Shown one piece after another: positions 16,047 through 23,788 of a DNA stretch of 64,000 nt (position 1 is the stretch's first letter; every line of letters begins with the position of its first letter). Under the pieces are notes generated by a model. It had not been told where the DNA came from. It saw nothing but the letters and a program-made list of their open reading frames with translations, and made no database searches. This DNA is from Alphaproteobacteria bacterium (lineage in GTDB: Bacteria > Pseudomonadota > Alphaproteobacteria > Rhodobacterales > Rhodobacteraceae): NCBI GenBank assembly GCA_030425145.1, contig JAUHVK010000021.1, positions 32,965-96,964 of the forward strand, given 5' to 3'. The position numbers and the translations under genes are program-made.

Positions 16047-16207
16047 CATGCTGCGTCGGCGCAGCATGGAGCCCGGTACTGCAATTGTAGTGCTTGAAAC
16101 GCGTCAACGCGTTTCGTCCTTGCGTAGACGCAAGGAAGTTCGGGTAAAAGCAGATTTGGGTGATTGCGAACGCGTCAACGCGTTCCGGCGATGCATCGAT
16201 GCATCGC
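16047..16207. repeat. Cluster of five TCRA-tetraloop hairpins
   Basis: The 287-bp gap between the 96-aa gene and the tkt stop holds no gene but five perfect hairpins: 16047-16068 (9-bp stem, loop TCGG), 16096-16115 (8 bp, TCAA), 16117-16136 (8 bp, TAGA), 16168-16185 (7 bp, TCAA) and 16188-16207 (8 bp, TCGA). The stems differ in sequence; most are closed by CG-loop-CG. The same architecture recurs at 32130, 41167 and 60103. Confidence 0.75.
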
Positions 16208-16247
16208 GAGTGGGCGGCCCCGACACGCGAGGCCGCCCGAAATTACG

Positions 16248-18293
16248 TTAAGCGCGCGGATCAGACTGCCAGCGGCCTTCCACCAGATCGCGGACCTTTT
16301 GGGCGACGCCCTCAGCGGTGATGCCGAACTTTTCGTACAGCGTTTCCGCCGGAGCCGAGGCACCAAACCCGTGCATCCCGACAAAGCCCGACTTCTCGCG
16401 CTTGCCACGTTCGCCGAACAGCCAGCGGTCCCAGCCAAACCGAATGCCCGCTTCGACAGCAACACGCACCGGTCCACCCGGCAGCACGCGCTTGCGATAC
16501 GCTTCGTCCTGCTCTTCGAAAAGTTCCCAGCACGGCATCGACACAACCCGCGTGCCGATCCCTTCGGCATGCAGGATGTCGCGCGCCGCCATGGCAATCT
16601 CGACTTCCGAACCGGTCGCCATCAGGATCGCCTGACGCTTACCTTCGGCATCGGCCAGAACGTACGCGCCCTGCGCAGTCAGGTTCTTGGTCTTGTGCTC
16701 GGTGCGCACGGTGGCCAGGTTCTGACGGGTGAGCGACAGGACAGACGGCGTTTTGGTTTGTGTCAGCGCGATTTCCCACGCCTCGGCGGTTTCCACGGTA
16801 TCAGCGGGGCGGAACACCAGCGTGTTCGGTGTTGCGCGGCTGATCGCCAGATGTTCAACCGGCTGGTGGGTCGGGCCATCTTCACCCAGACCGATGGAGT
16901 CGTGGGTCATCACGTAAACCGTCGGCACCCGCATCAGCGCAGACAGGCGCATGGAGGGGCGGGCGTAATCGGTGAAGCACATGAACGTGCCGCCATAGGG
17001 GCGAATGCCGCCATGCAGCGCCATGCCGTTCATCGCGGCGGCCATGCCGTGCTCGCGAATGCCCCAATACATGTAGCGGCCCTTGCGGTTGTCAGTGTCG
17101 AACACACCCAGATCACCGGTCTTGGTGTTGTTCGATCCGGTCAGGTCAGCCGAGCCGCCAAAGGTTTCCGGAAGGATCGGATTGACCACCTCGAGCACCA
17201 TTTCCGAGCTCTTGCGTGTGGCCACCTTGGGTGTGGTTTCGCTGATCTGCTTTTTCAGGGCTTTGATGGTCGAGGACAGCTTCTTCGGTGCCTCGCCTGC
17301 CATTGTGCGGGCGAATTCTGCCTGACGTGACGCCGACATGGAGGCCAGACGGGCATCCCATTCGGCGCGTTCTGTTGCACCGCGACGACCGATCTCTTCC
17401 CAGGCCGATTTGATGTCGGCGGGCACTTCGAACGGGCCGGTTTTCCAACCCCAGACCGATTTCGCCGCAGTGTTCTGCTCGGCATTGGTCAGTGCGCCGT
17501 GACCCTTGGAGGTGTCCTGCGCCGCGTGACCCAGTGCGATATGGGTTTTGCAGGCGATCATCGACGGACGCTTGTCTGCCTTGGCTGCTGTGATGGCCGC
17601 GTCGATCTCGGCCGGGTTGTGACCGTCGATTTCCTGAACATGCCAGCCCGCAGCAGTAAAGCGCGCGACCTGATCGGTGCGGTCGGATAATTCGACTGTA
17701 CCATCGATGGTGATGTTGTTGTTGTCCCAGAAGACGATCAACCGCGACAGTTCCTGACGCCCGGCAATGCCGATGGCTTCGTGGCTGACGCCTTCCATCA
17801 GACAGCCGTCCCCGGCGATCACATAGGTGTGGTGGTCGACCAGCTTTTTGCCGAACCGTGCGCGCAGCGCTTCCTCGGCCATGGCGAAACCAACGGAATT
17901 GGCGATGCCCTGACCCAGCGGACCAGTGGTGGTTTCGATGGCCTGTGCGAGGAAGTTTTCCGGGTGACCTGCGGTTTTCGCGCCCCACTGACGGAAGTTC
18001 TTGACCTGCTCCAGCGTGATCTCGGGATCACCCACAAGATAGAGCAGCGAGTAAAGAAGCATCGAGCCGTGACCCGCCGACAGGATGAAACGGTCGCGGT
18101 CGTGCCAGCTCGGGTGGGTCGCGTCGAACTTGAGGTGCTTTTCGTAAAGAACTGTCGCCACATCTGCCATGCCGATGGGCATGCCCGAATGTCCGGAATT
18201 TGCTGCCGCCACGGCATCAAGCGTCAGTGCGCGGATTGCGGTTGCCTTGTTCCAATGGTCGGGGTTCTGGGCTTTGAGGGTCTCGATATCCAC
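16248..18293 (-). CDS. tkt: Transketolase
   Basis: Thiamine-diphosphate enzyme moving two-carbon units in the pentose phosphate pathway. It has 681 residues, the usual length. Visible are the N-terminal ThDP site ([42 protein letters not shown] with the GDG diphosphate motif) and the pyrimidine domain ([39 protein letters not shown]). GTG start at 18293. Monocistronic; 237 bp of regulatory sequence separate it from the divergent coiled-coil gene. Confidence 0.95.
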   Translation of the reverse strand: MDIETLKAQNPDHWNKATAIRALTLDAVAAANSGHSGMPIGMADVATVLYEKHLKFDATHPSWHDRDRFILSAGHGSMLLYSLLYLVGDPEITLEQVKNFRQWGAKTAGHPENFLAQAIETTTGPLGQGIANSVGFAMAEEALRARFGKKLVDHHTYVIAGDGCLMEGVSHEAIGIAGRQELSRLIVFWDNNNITIDGTVELSDRTDQVARFTAAGWHVQEIDGHNPAEIDAAITAAKADKRPSMIACKTHIALGHAAQDTSKGHGALTNAEQNTAAKSVWGWKTGPFEVPADIKSAWEEIGRRGATERAEWDARLASMSASRQAEFARTMAGEAPKKLSSTIKALKKQISETTPKVATRKSSEMVLEVVNPILPETFGGSADLTGSNNTKTGDLGVFDTDNRKGRYMYWGIREHGMAAAMNGMALHGGIRPYGGTFMCFTDYARPSMRLSALMRVPTVYVMTHDSIGLGEDGPTHQPVEHLAISRATPNTLVFRPADTVETAEAWEIALTQTKTPSVLSLTRQNLATVRTEHKTKNLTAQGAYVLADAEGKRQAILMATGSEVEIAMAARDILHAEGIGTRVVSMPCWELFEEQDEAYRKRVLPGGPVRVAVEAGIRFGWDRWLFGERGKREKSGFVGMHGFGASAPAETLYEKFGITAEGVAQKVRDLVEGRWQSDPRA

Positions 18294-18420
18294 GGGCCGT
18301 CTCGTCCTTCATCAAGGGGGAAAAGGGGTACTTGGGGGCGCTCATACCAGTGTCAACGCAGAGTTCAAGCCGCACGGGCGGGGCGAAAGTGTATAAGGGG
18401 GCGCATTTTGATACGCGGAT

Positions 18421-18435
18421 TGTTAAACTTTAACA
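18421..18435. promoter_or_regulatory. Palindrome in the tkt / coiled-coil intergenic region
   Basis: TGTTAAACTTTAACA is a perfect 15-bp inverted repeat, 128 bp upstream of the tkt start and 96 bp upstream of the divergent gene. AT-rich surroundings fit a shared promoter region. It is not a CceR-like or CtrA-like match; the binding protein is unknown. Confidence 0.4.
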
Positions 18436-18530
18436 TTAAGAGGACGGAGCGATTCGTTTCGAGAGCACGGAAAAATGCCTTCGGCGGTGCTGCGGCATAG
18501 CTGGGCGAACAACAAACGGGGATCAGGCAA

Positions 18531-19076
18531 ATGACCCAAATCGATGAATTGCAACACCGGATAACGATTGCTCTGGACCGTGTCGCGCAAGGTGTCGCGC
18601 GATTGGAGGAGCGTGCGTCCCAACCTGCGCAAGAGGCCCCGGCTCCTGAAATCGACCCGGAAGAGGTGGCGCGACTGCGCGAGGCGTTGGAAGAAGAGAA
18701 GCTGGCAAATGCCCAGCTCGAAGAACGCGTGCGCAAGCTGCACGAGAGCCACCGTGCCGAACTCGAGGCAGCCAAGGCCAAAGCGGAAGCCGCGCCTGCT
18801 CCGGCACCGGCCGCGCCGACAGTCGATGTCGCGGCACTTGATCTTGATCTGCAACGCCTGCGTCAGTCGAACGAAATGCTTCGCACAACAAACGAAGAGT
18901 TGCGCAAGGCGCTGGCCGAAAATGTCGGAGAGCCGCATCTGATCAATAAAGCGATGCTGGCAGAGCTTGAAGGCTTGCGCGCGGCACGGTCTGTCGAAGC
19001 CTCCGAGACCCGCGCGATCATTGCGTCCCTGACACCGCTACTCGAAGATGCGGCCGAACCCGAGGAGGCGAACTGA
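18531..19076 (+). CDS. Coiled-coil protein upstream of zapA
   Basis: 181 residues, almost all alpha-helical and rich in Glu/Ala/Leu. An N-terminal helix (MTQIDELQHRITIALDRVAQ) is followed by a long coiled coil (about 42-85), a Pro/Ala linker (86-95) and a second coiled coil (about 98-130). No membrane segment. Its TGA overlaps the zapA start (TGATG), so the proteins are made together, suggesting a role with ZapA at the division septum. Not recognised as a named family. Confidence 0.75.
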   Translation: MTQIDELQHRITIALDRVAQGVARLEERASQPAQEAPAPEIDPEEVARLREALEEEKLANAQLEERVRKLHESHRAELEAAKAKAEAAPAPAPAAPTVDVAALDLDLQRLRQSNEMLRTTNEELRKALAENVGEPHLINKAMLAELEGLRAARSVEASETRAIIASLTPLLEDAAEPEEAN

Positions 19077-19468
19077 TGCCTGAAGTCGAAATCACAATCG
19101 GCGGTCGCAGCTTTGATGTGGCCTGTCAGGAAGGCGAAGAACAATACCTGCATTCCGCCGCTCGGATGCTCGACACCGAAGCGCAGGTTCTGGCGCAGCA
19201 GGTGGGACGTATTCCAGAAGCGCGGATGCTGCTGATGGCGGGCCTGATGCTGGCGGACAAAACCGCCGGATTGGAAGACAAGCTGCGCGAAAGCGAAGAC
19301 CGCGCTGAGGCTTACCTGTCGGAGCTTCGCGCGCTCAAGGATGCACCACCGCCCGAACCGGAACGGATTGAGGTTCCCGTGGTGCCGACAGATGTCACCG
19401 AGTCCCTGCAAGAGATCGCAGCCCGCGCCGAGGCACTGGCCCGCGATGTCGAGGAAAAAGCGGGCTAG
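19076..19468 (+). CDS. zapA: Cell division protein ZapA
   Basis: FtsZ-ring-associated protein that bundles FtsZ filaments. 130 residues: the globular start MPEVEITIGGRSFDVACQEGEEQYL, the conserved ARMLDTEAQVL and RMLLMAGLMLADK helix, then a coiled-coil tail from about residue 68. Longer than the E. coli form because of a C-terminal acidic extension. Translationally coupled to the preceding coiled-coil gene; a bidirectional terminator follows. Confidence 0.88.
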   Translation: MPEVEITIGGRSFDVACQEGEEQYLHSAARMLDTEAQVLAQQVGRIPEARMLLMAGLMLADKTAGLEDKLRESEDRAEAYLSELRALKDAPPPEPERIEVPVVPTDVTESLQEIAARAEALARDVEEKAG

Positions 19469-19490
19469 GCGGCCCTCACGCTAAAACGAA

Positions 19491-19518
19491 AAAACGGCGC
19501 CCAGAGAGGCGCCGTTTT
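19491..19518. terminator. Bidirectional terminator between zapA and grxD
   Basis: 11-bp stem AAAACGGCGCC / GGCGCCGTTTT with a 6-nt loop in the 74-bp gap between convergent genes. Each strand ends in a T-run. Confidence 0.85.
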
Positions 19519-19542
19519 CAATTCCGGGGATAGAGCCGCGCC

Positions 19543-19905
19543 TCAGGCGTTGGCTTCGCGGATCTTGTCCGCCGCGTCCTTGTCATAGGCCACGCCGTTT
19601 TCGTCGAAGAGCTGATCGAGTTCGCCCGACAGCGTCATCTCGGTGATGATGTCGCAGCCACCGACAAATTCGCCTTTGACGTAAAGCTGCGGGATCGTCG
19701 GCCAGTCGGAATAATCCTTGATACCCTGGCGGATATTCTCATCTGCGAGAACGTTCACATCGGCATAGTCGACGCCCATGTAATTCAGCACGCCGGCCAC
19801 CTTGCTGGAAAACCCGCATTGCGGCATCGACTTGGTGCCTTTCATATAGAGCACCACGTCGTTCGATTTTACGGTGTCGTCGATAATCTGTTTCGCGTCA
19901 GTCAT
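19543..19905 (-). CDS. grxD: Monothiol glutaredoxin (CGFS type)
   Basis: 120 residues; [2Fe-2S]-binding glutaredoxin involved in iron-sulfur trafficking. The motif [14 protein letters not shown] holds the CGFS active site near residue 34, with MKGTK before it and the glutathione-site segments [19 protein letters not shown] after it. Last gene of an operon bolA - 35-aa ORF - 45-aa ORF - grxD in which every junction overlaps. CGFS glutaredoxins and BolA proteins form [2Fe-2S] heterocomplexes, so the linkage is meaningful. Confidence 0.95.
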   Translation of the reverse strand: MTDAKQIIDDTVKSNDVVLYMKGTKSMPQCGFSSKVAGVLNYMGVDYADVNVLADENIRQGIKDYSDWPTIPQLYVKGEFVGGCDIITEMTLSGELDQLFDENGVAYDKDAADKIREANA

Positions 19906-20035
19906 TCTTTTGCTCCATCTCTTCGCGGCGTTTCCGGTCCTTGCGGATATACGGCATCGTGGCGCCGACAGTGATAAGGGTGACAAGGCCAATAGCGGCG
20001 AACATTGGCCAGGTGTTGGTGAGAAAGTCGATCAT
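19898..20035 (-). CDS. 45-aa membrane protein within the bolA-grxD operon
   Basis: [20 protein letters not shown] then [25 protein letters not shown]. One transmembrane helix (about 9-26) followed by a strongly basic then acidic cytoplasmic tail. The ATG overlaps the preceding 35-aa ORF (ATGA) and its TGA overlaps the grxD start by 8 bp, which argues that it is translated. Function unknown; it might tether or regulate the Fe-S carrier pair. Confidence 0.65.
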   Translation of the reverse strand: MIDFLTNTWPMFAAIGLVTLITVGATMPYIRKDRKRREEMEQKND

Positions 20036-20139
20036 CCCACGTCTCCACAGGGGTTCTGCGCCTTAGGACGTCGCCAGGTGAACCAGGCGAACGGTCCGTT
20101 CAACAAGATCATTAGGATAATCCAGAGCCGCGCGGGCAT
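20032..20139 (-). CDS. 35-aa hydrophobic ORF within the bolA-grxD operon
   Basis: MPARLWIILMILLNGPFAWF then [15 protein letters not shown]. One short membrane helix and a basic tail. Its ATG overlaps the bolA stop (TGATG) and its stop overlaps the next ATG (ATGA), an arrangement unlikely by chance. No known family. Confidence 0.52.
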   Translation of the reverse strand: MPARLWIILMILLNGPFAWFTWRRPKAQNPCGDVG

Positions 20140-20381
20140 CAGGTCGGGGCTTTCGTGGTCAGCGCAAGCGCGTGCAATTCTCCGTGCGAGCCGTCCATCT
20201 TTCCCTTGAGGGCGGCATAGACCGCGCGTTGCTGTTGGACCCGGTTCTTCCCTTTGAAGCTTTCATCGATCACCTCGGCGGCATAGTGGTTCCCGTCGCC
20301 TGCAAGATCCGTGATGGTGATCTTGGCATTCGGAAATTCTGCGCGGATAAGTTCTTCGATTTCCTGCGCTTCCATGGCCAT
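20139..20381 (-). CDS. BolA-family protein
   Basis: 80 residues, MEAQEIEELIRAEFPNAKIT with the KH-like BolA fold: DLAGDGNHYAAEVIDESFKGKNRVQQQRAVYAAL given in parts, and the GELHALALTT strand. The histidine in GNHYAA is the position that helps bind [2Fe-2S] with CGFS glutaredoxin, and grxD is in the same operon. Start may be at 20381 or at the second Met (20375). The short length suggests the IbaG/BolA2-like branch. Confidence 0.88.
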   Translation of the reverse strand: MAMEAQEIEELIRAEFPNAKITITDLAGDGNHYAAEVIDESFKGKNRVQQQRAVYAALKGKMDGSHGELHALALTTKAPT

Positions 20382-20456
20382 TGCGCTGCTCTCCGATTGT
20401 GTCTGTCGTTAAAGATGTATGCCGGGGTTAGGCTTTCCGCAAGGCGCTCCAAACGG

Positions 20457-21239
20457 TTACGCTGCGAGCGATACCCAGACGGGTACGTGATCCGACGGTT
20501 TCTCTCGCCCGCGGACAGCACTTTCGATCCAGCACTCGGTCAAAAGGTCGGCGCAAGCGGGGGTCAGAAGGAAGTGATCGATGCGGATTCCGTTGTTCCG
20601 CTCCCACGCTCCGGCTTGGTAATCCCAAAAGGAATAATGTCCGCCACCGAACGTGCCTGCGCGGAAGGCTTCGGTAAAGCCAAGGTTCAGCACTCGCCGG
20701 AATGCGGCGCGGGACTCGGGCCGGAACAGGGCGTCGTCTTTCCACTGCTCGGGCTTCGCCGCGTCTTCGGCCTGCGGGATGATATTATAGTCGCCCGCCA
20801 TCAGGGCAGGCATCTCATCGGCCAGAAGATCGCGTGCCCGCGCTTCGAGCCGTTTCATCCAAGCCAGTTTGTAATCGTATTTCGGACCCGGCGCCGGGTT
20901 CCCGTTGGGAAGATACAACCCGCAGACGCGCACCGCCTGTGTGTCGCCGATCACCGTCGCTTCGATCCAGCGCGCCTGTTCGTCGCTGTCATCGCCGGGT
21001 AGGCCGCGCGTGACATCCTCCAGCGGCAGCTTGGACAGGATCGCCACGCCGTTGAAGCCCTTTTGCCCGTGGGTTTCGACCGTGTAGCCAAGGTCTTCGA
21101 GCTCTTCGCGCGGAAATGCCTCGTCCACCGATTTGATCTCTTGCAACAACGCCACATCCGGTGCGCTTTCCTTGAGCCAGTCGGTCAGGGCGGGCAGGCG
21201 GGCCTTGATTCCGTTGATGTTGAACGTCGCGATTTTCAT
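20457..21239 (-). CDS. xthA: Exodeoxyribonuclease III
   Basis: AP endonuclease and 3'-5' exonuclease of base-excision repair, 260 residues. Motifs: MKIATFNINGIKARL, LLQEIKSVDEAFP (catalytic Glu), VCGLYLPNGNP, GDYNIIPQAED (Asp/Asn), GIRIDHFLLT and the C-terminal SDHVPVWVSL (Asp-His). Complete catalytic set. Single gene, opposite to the repeat-protein gene with a 332-bp gap between. Confidence 0.94.
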   Translation of the reverse strand: MKIATFNINGIKARLPALTDWLKESAPDVALLQEIKSVDEAFPREELEDLGYTVETHGQKGFNGVAILSKLPLEDVTRGLPGDDSDEQARWIEATVIGDTQAVRVCGLYLPNGNPAPGPKYDYKLAWMKRLEARARDLLADEMPALMAGDYNIIPQAEDAAKPEQWKDDALFRPESRAAFRRVLNLGFTEAFRAGTFGGGHYSFWDYQAGAWERNNGIRIDHFLLTPACADLLTECWIESAVRGREKPSDHVPVWVSLAA

Positions 21240-21393
21240 AAGTCGTCTCCCCGGTTGCCCTTTCTATCCCAAGAAGGGCCGAGACGCACAAGCGCGGATC
21301 TCTACGAATCGACGCGCGTATTCAGGCCGTGAATCGGTCTGTGAGGTAACGGGTTTGTGACGAAGCGCTTCCGGTTTCGGAGCCGTCAGAAAC

Positions 21394-21477
21394 TTATCCC
21401 CAGATTTCTGCAATCTGTTGATAACTTCAGGAGTGCTGACTTTGAAACAACCTATGCGGGTGTTTTCATGTGGATAA
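21394..21477. promoter_or_regulatory. Three DnaA-box-like 9-mers upstream of the FTSGS-repeat gene
   Basis: TTATCCCCA (21394-21402, plus), TTATCAACA (21416-21424, minus) and the consensus TTATCCACA (21469-21477, minus) fall within 84 bp in an otherwise gene-free 332-bp region that ends 94 bp before the repeat gene. Too few boxes for an origin; DnaA-dependent transcription or titration is possible. Confidence 0.45.
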
Positions 21478-21571
21478 CTCTCCAAAACACACGTTAAACG
21501 ATAAACGCACTTCTCAAATTCAATTTTTGCGTGCCACGTTTGAGCCACCCAATCTGCAACAGGAGGCCCAA

Positions 21572-22240
21572 ATGACCGCACTTCGTAAAATCCAAACTAC
21601 CCAGTTCCTTCAAGAAAATCAGTATAATACCGACGTGAGTGGCGATATTCACGGTGGTGATGCAACGGCGCTGTTTACGTCTGGTTCCGCTCCCGCAACT
21701 GCAACCGATACGCTTCTTGGCGATGCGGTCGAAATGTTCACCTCCGGTTCGGCTCCGACCACCAGCACAACAGCTCTGCTGGGTGATGCAACCGGTCTCT
21801 TCACATCCGGCTCCGCACCGCAGGGCACATCCGCAACGACTGGCGACGCTGTAGAGATGTTCACGTCCGGCTCCGCACCGACCACGTCGGATGCCCGCAC
21901 CGGCGACGCAGTTGAAGCCTTCACCTCGGGTTCTGCACCGACCACGTCGGATGCCCGAACCGGCGACGCGGTGGAAGCGTTCACGTCTGGTTCCGCGCCC
22001 ACCACTTCGGATGCCCGTACTGGCGACGCTGTCGAGATGTTCACATCCGGCTCTGCACCCACGACGTCCGACGCCCGCACTGGCGATGCCGTCGAAGCAT
22101 TCACTTCGGGTTCCGCACCGACCACGTCGGATGCGCGCACTGGTGACGCTGTCGAAGCATTCACCTCCGGTTCCGGTCCGGTGACAGCCAAGACCACCGC
22201 GGATGGCGAAGGCTGCGCACTTTTCACATCCGGCTCGTAA
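21572..22240 (+). CDS. FTSGS-repeat protein, putative multi-core peptide precursor
   Basis: 222 residues. A 34-residue leader-like start (MTALRKIQTTQFLQENQYNT ... DIHGGDATAL, containing one Gly-Gly) is followed by ten FTSGS motifs. The five central units (units 4-8) are identical 20-residue repeats FTSGSAPTTSDARTGDAVE(A/M); units 1-3 and 9 are diverged, and the protein ends exactly on FTSGS. No signal peptide, no membrane helix. ATG 21572 has an AGGAGG 8 bp before it; the longer frame does not. The gene lies 61 bp before a partner gene in the same direction. Multi-core RiPP precursor, structural repeat protein and adhesin-like filler are all possible; I do not recognise it. Confidence 0.75.
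   Translation: MTALRKIQTTQFLQENQYNTDVSGDIHGGDATALFTSGSAPATATDTLLGDAVEMFTSGSAPTTSTTALLGDATGLFTSGSAPQGTSATTGDAVEMFTSGSAPTTSDARTGDAVEAFTSGSAPTTSDARTGDAVEAFTSGSAPTTSDARTGDAVEMFTSGSAPTTSDARTGDAVEAFTSGSAPTTSDARTGDAVEAFTSGSGPVTAKTTADGEGCALFTSGS
21860..22159 (+). repeat. Five tandem 60-bp coding repeats
   Basis: Units start at 21860, 21920, 21980, 22040 and 22100, each exactly 60 bp, encoding FTSGSAPTTSDARTGDAVE(A/M). The amino-acid sequence is nearly invariant while many third codon positions differ between units (for example tcc/tcg/tct for Ser), showing selection on the protein rather than recent copying of DNA. Confidence 0.9.
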
Positions 22241-22301
22241 AGCCCGCTTTGACCCGGGGCGGGGCGGCCCGTCCCTTGACACCCCCATGGAGGCACGGAC
22301 C

Positions 22302-23378
22302 ATGACCAATGTCATTCACCTGACCCCCCCGTCCCGGATCAACCCGCAGGAGGCGCGCCTTGGCGCGCTTCTGAGCTGCTTTGCGGAACACCGCCGCCAC
22401 GGCGATGACGTGTTCTGGCTCAAGGAAAACGCCGAGATCCTGAACATTCTTGAATGCACCGGAACGCGCCCAGGCGAGGCCGCGCTCGACGCATACTCGG
22501 AATTTTACCAAACGGTCGAAAAACGCTTGCGGTTCTTTCCGCAATATTACCGCTTCTTCCTGTCGATCACCCTCGACCTCGAAGATCTCGGTATGCCGGG
22601 CGATCAGGGTGAACTGCTATTGCACTGGGCGCAGGCGCAGGATCTACCGCGCGCCGAACTGTCGGATCTGCAACGCATGGAGGCGTTGCGCCTCATGTCC
22701 CGGCGCGATGTGACGCCGAAGGGCAGTGATCCCACGCTGGAAGAGCGTGTGCGCTATTTCATGGCACGCCCCGACACTTTTGCACTCCCCAACAAGAAAG
22801 CGGCCTATGAGCTGACCCACCTTGTGTTCTATCTCAGCGAATACGGTCGCTGCGACCCGCATCTCGATGCCGACGCCAAGCGCAGTCTGCATTTCGCCGG
22901 GCTTCTGGCCTTCATCGAACAGAATGCCGATCTTCTGTCCGAGATCTGCATCGCCATGATCTATGCCGGAGAGGTGCCGCCCGTGCTCTGGACGAATTGG
23001 CTGAAACGGGAAACCGCGCTGTTTTCTGTCACCGATGGACCATCCGTGAGCGTTCAGGACGACTATCACGAATTCCTGGTCTGCAACTGGCATCAGGCGC
23101 TTATCGGTGATCCCTCTTTTGCCAAGGGCTTTGCCTATGACCGGATGCGCTTTGACCGCAATGTCGCGCGTGCAACGCCCATGCGCGAAATGTCCGAGGC
23201 GATGTTCAGCCTCGACGACGCGCGCAGCGGCGACTGGATCAGTATGCGGCTTTACATGGAAGACCGGCTGTCACCCGAAGCCATGCATGTTCTGGAACAG
23301 GCGGAAACCTCGTCCCAACACTTTGAGGCGTTCTTCCACGGCTTTGCACGCGCCAATCCGACTGGCGCGTTGCATTAA
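22302..23378 (+). CDS. Uncharacterised partner of the FTSGS-repeat protein
   Basis: 358 residues, soluble, mostly helical, with many aromatic residues (RLRFFPQYYRFFLSITLDLE, about 75-95; DDYHEFLVCNWHQALIGD, about 248-265). No signal peptide, no nucleotide-binding or metal motif that I can name, and only a few cysteines. ATG 22302 is preceded by GGAGG at 8-bp spacing; 61 bp separates it from the repeat gene, so the two are probably co-transcribed. It might recognise, modify or chaperone the repeat protein. Similar Roseobacter proteins are, as far as I recall, only DUF entries. Confidence 0.72.
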   Translation: MTNVIHLTPPSRINPQEARLGALLSCFAEHRRHGDDVFWLKENAEILNILECTGTRPGEAALDAYSEFYQTVEKRLRFFPQYYRFFLSITLDLEDLGMPGDQGELLLHWAQAQDLPRAELSDLQRMEALRLMSRRDVTPKGSDPTLEERVRYFMARPDTFALPNKKAAYELTHLVFYLSEYGRCDPHLDADAKRSLHFAGLLAFIEQNADLLSEICIAMIYAGEVPPVLWTNWLKRETALFSVTDGPSVSVQDDYHEFLVCNWHQALIGDPSFAKGFAYDRMRFDRNVARATPMREMSEAMFSLDDARSGDWISMRLYMEDRLSPEAMHVLEQAETSSQHFEAFFHGFARANPTGALH

Positions 23379-23381
23379 ATC

Positions 23382-23705
23382 TTACATAGAAAAACTTGTG
23401 CCGCATCCGCAGGAGGATGTGGCATTAGGATTTTCGATCACGAACCGCGCGCCAATCAGTTCTTCGGAAAAGTCGATCACCGCATTCGAAAGGAACGGAA
23501 GCGACACCGAATCCACGACAACCCGTTCGCCATGGCCTTCGAGCACAAGGTCGTCGTCGGACGGATCGTCCAGCTTGATCTCGTACTGAAACCCCGAACA
23601 GCCGCCGCCCTCTACCGCCACGCGCAAGGCTTTGCCTTCGGCTCCGGCGCCAATTTCCGACAAACGCTCGAACGCGCGATCTGTCACTTTCGGTGGAAGC
23701 TGCAT
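23382..23705 (-). CDS. erpA: Iron-sulfur cluster carrier of the HesB/IscA/ErpA family
   Basis: A-type carrier of 107 residues delivering [4Fe-4S] or [2Fe-2S] clusters. The three conserved cysteines are present: GGGCSGFQY near residue 36 and CGCGTSF at the C-terminus (SSCGCG). FVIENPNATSS matches the family FxxxNPN segment. It ends 3 bp from the stop of the convergent partner gene and is divergent from dgt. ErpA versus IscA cannot be decided from motifs alone; the dgt neighbourhood favours ErpA. Confidence 0.85.
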   Translation of the reverse strand: MQLPPKVTDRAFERLSEIGAGAEGKALRVAVEGGGCSGFQYEIKLDDPSDDDLVLEGHGERVVVDSVSLPFLSNAVIDFSEELIGARFVIENPNATSSCGCGTSFSM

Positions 23706-23788
23706 GTCACCCTCGGGTTCGCTTTGAATTGTGCACTGATCTGAATATAAGGGCGCTTGGGACAGGGAACAAGAACAGGCGGTCTAAC

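Noticed and set aside
21394..21477. A chromosomal replication origin
   Set aside because: Only three DnaA-like boxes, no DNA-unwinding AT block, and none of the genes usually next to oriC in alphaproteobacteria.
21264..21581. A minus-strand 105-codon ORF upstream of xthA
   Set aside because: No ribosome site, no recognisable domain, and it runs through the DnaA-box region and the ribosome site of the repeat gene.
21860..22159. Tandem direct repeats that could suggest a CRISPR array or satellite
   Set aside because: The period is exactly 60 bp, units are in frame and protein-conserved with silent changes, and there are no unique spacers.
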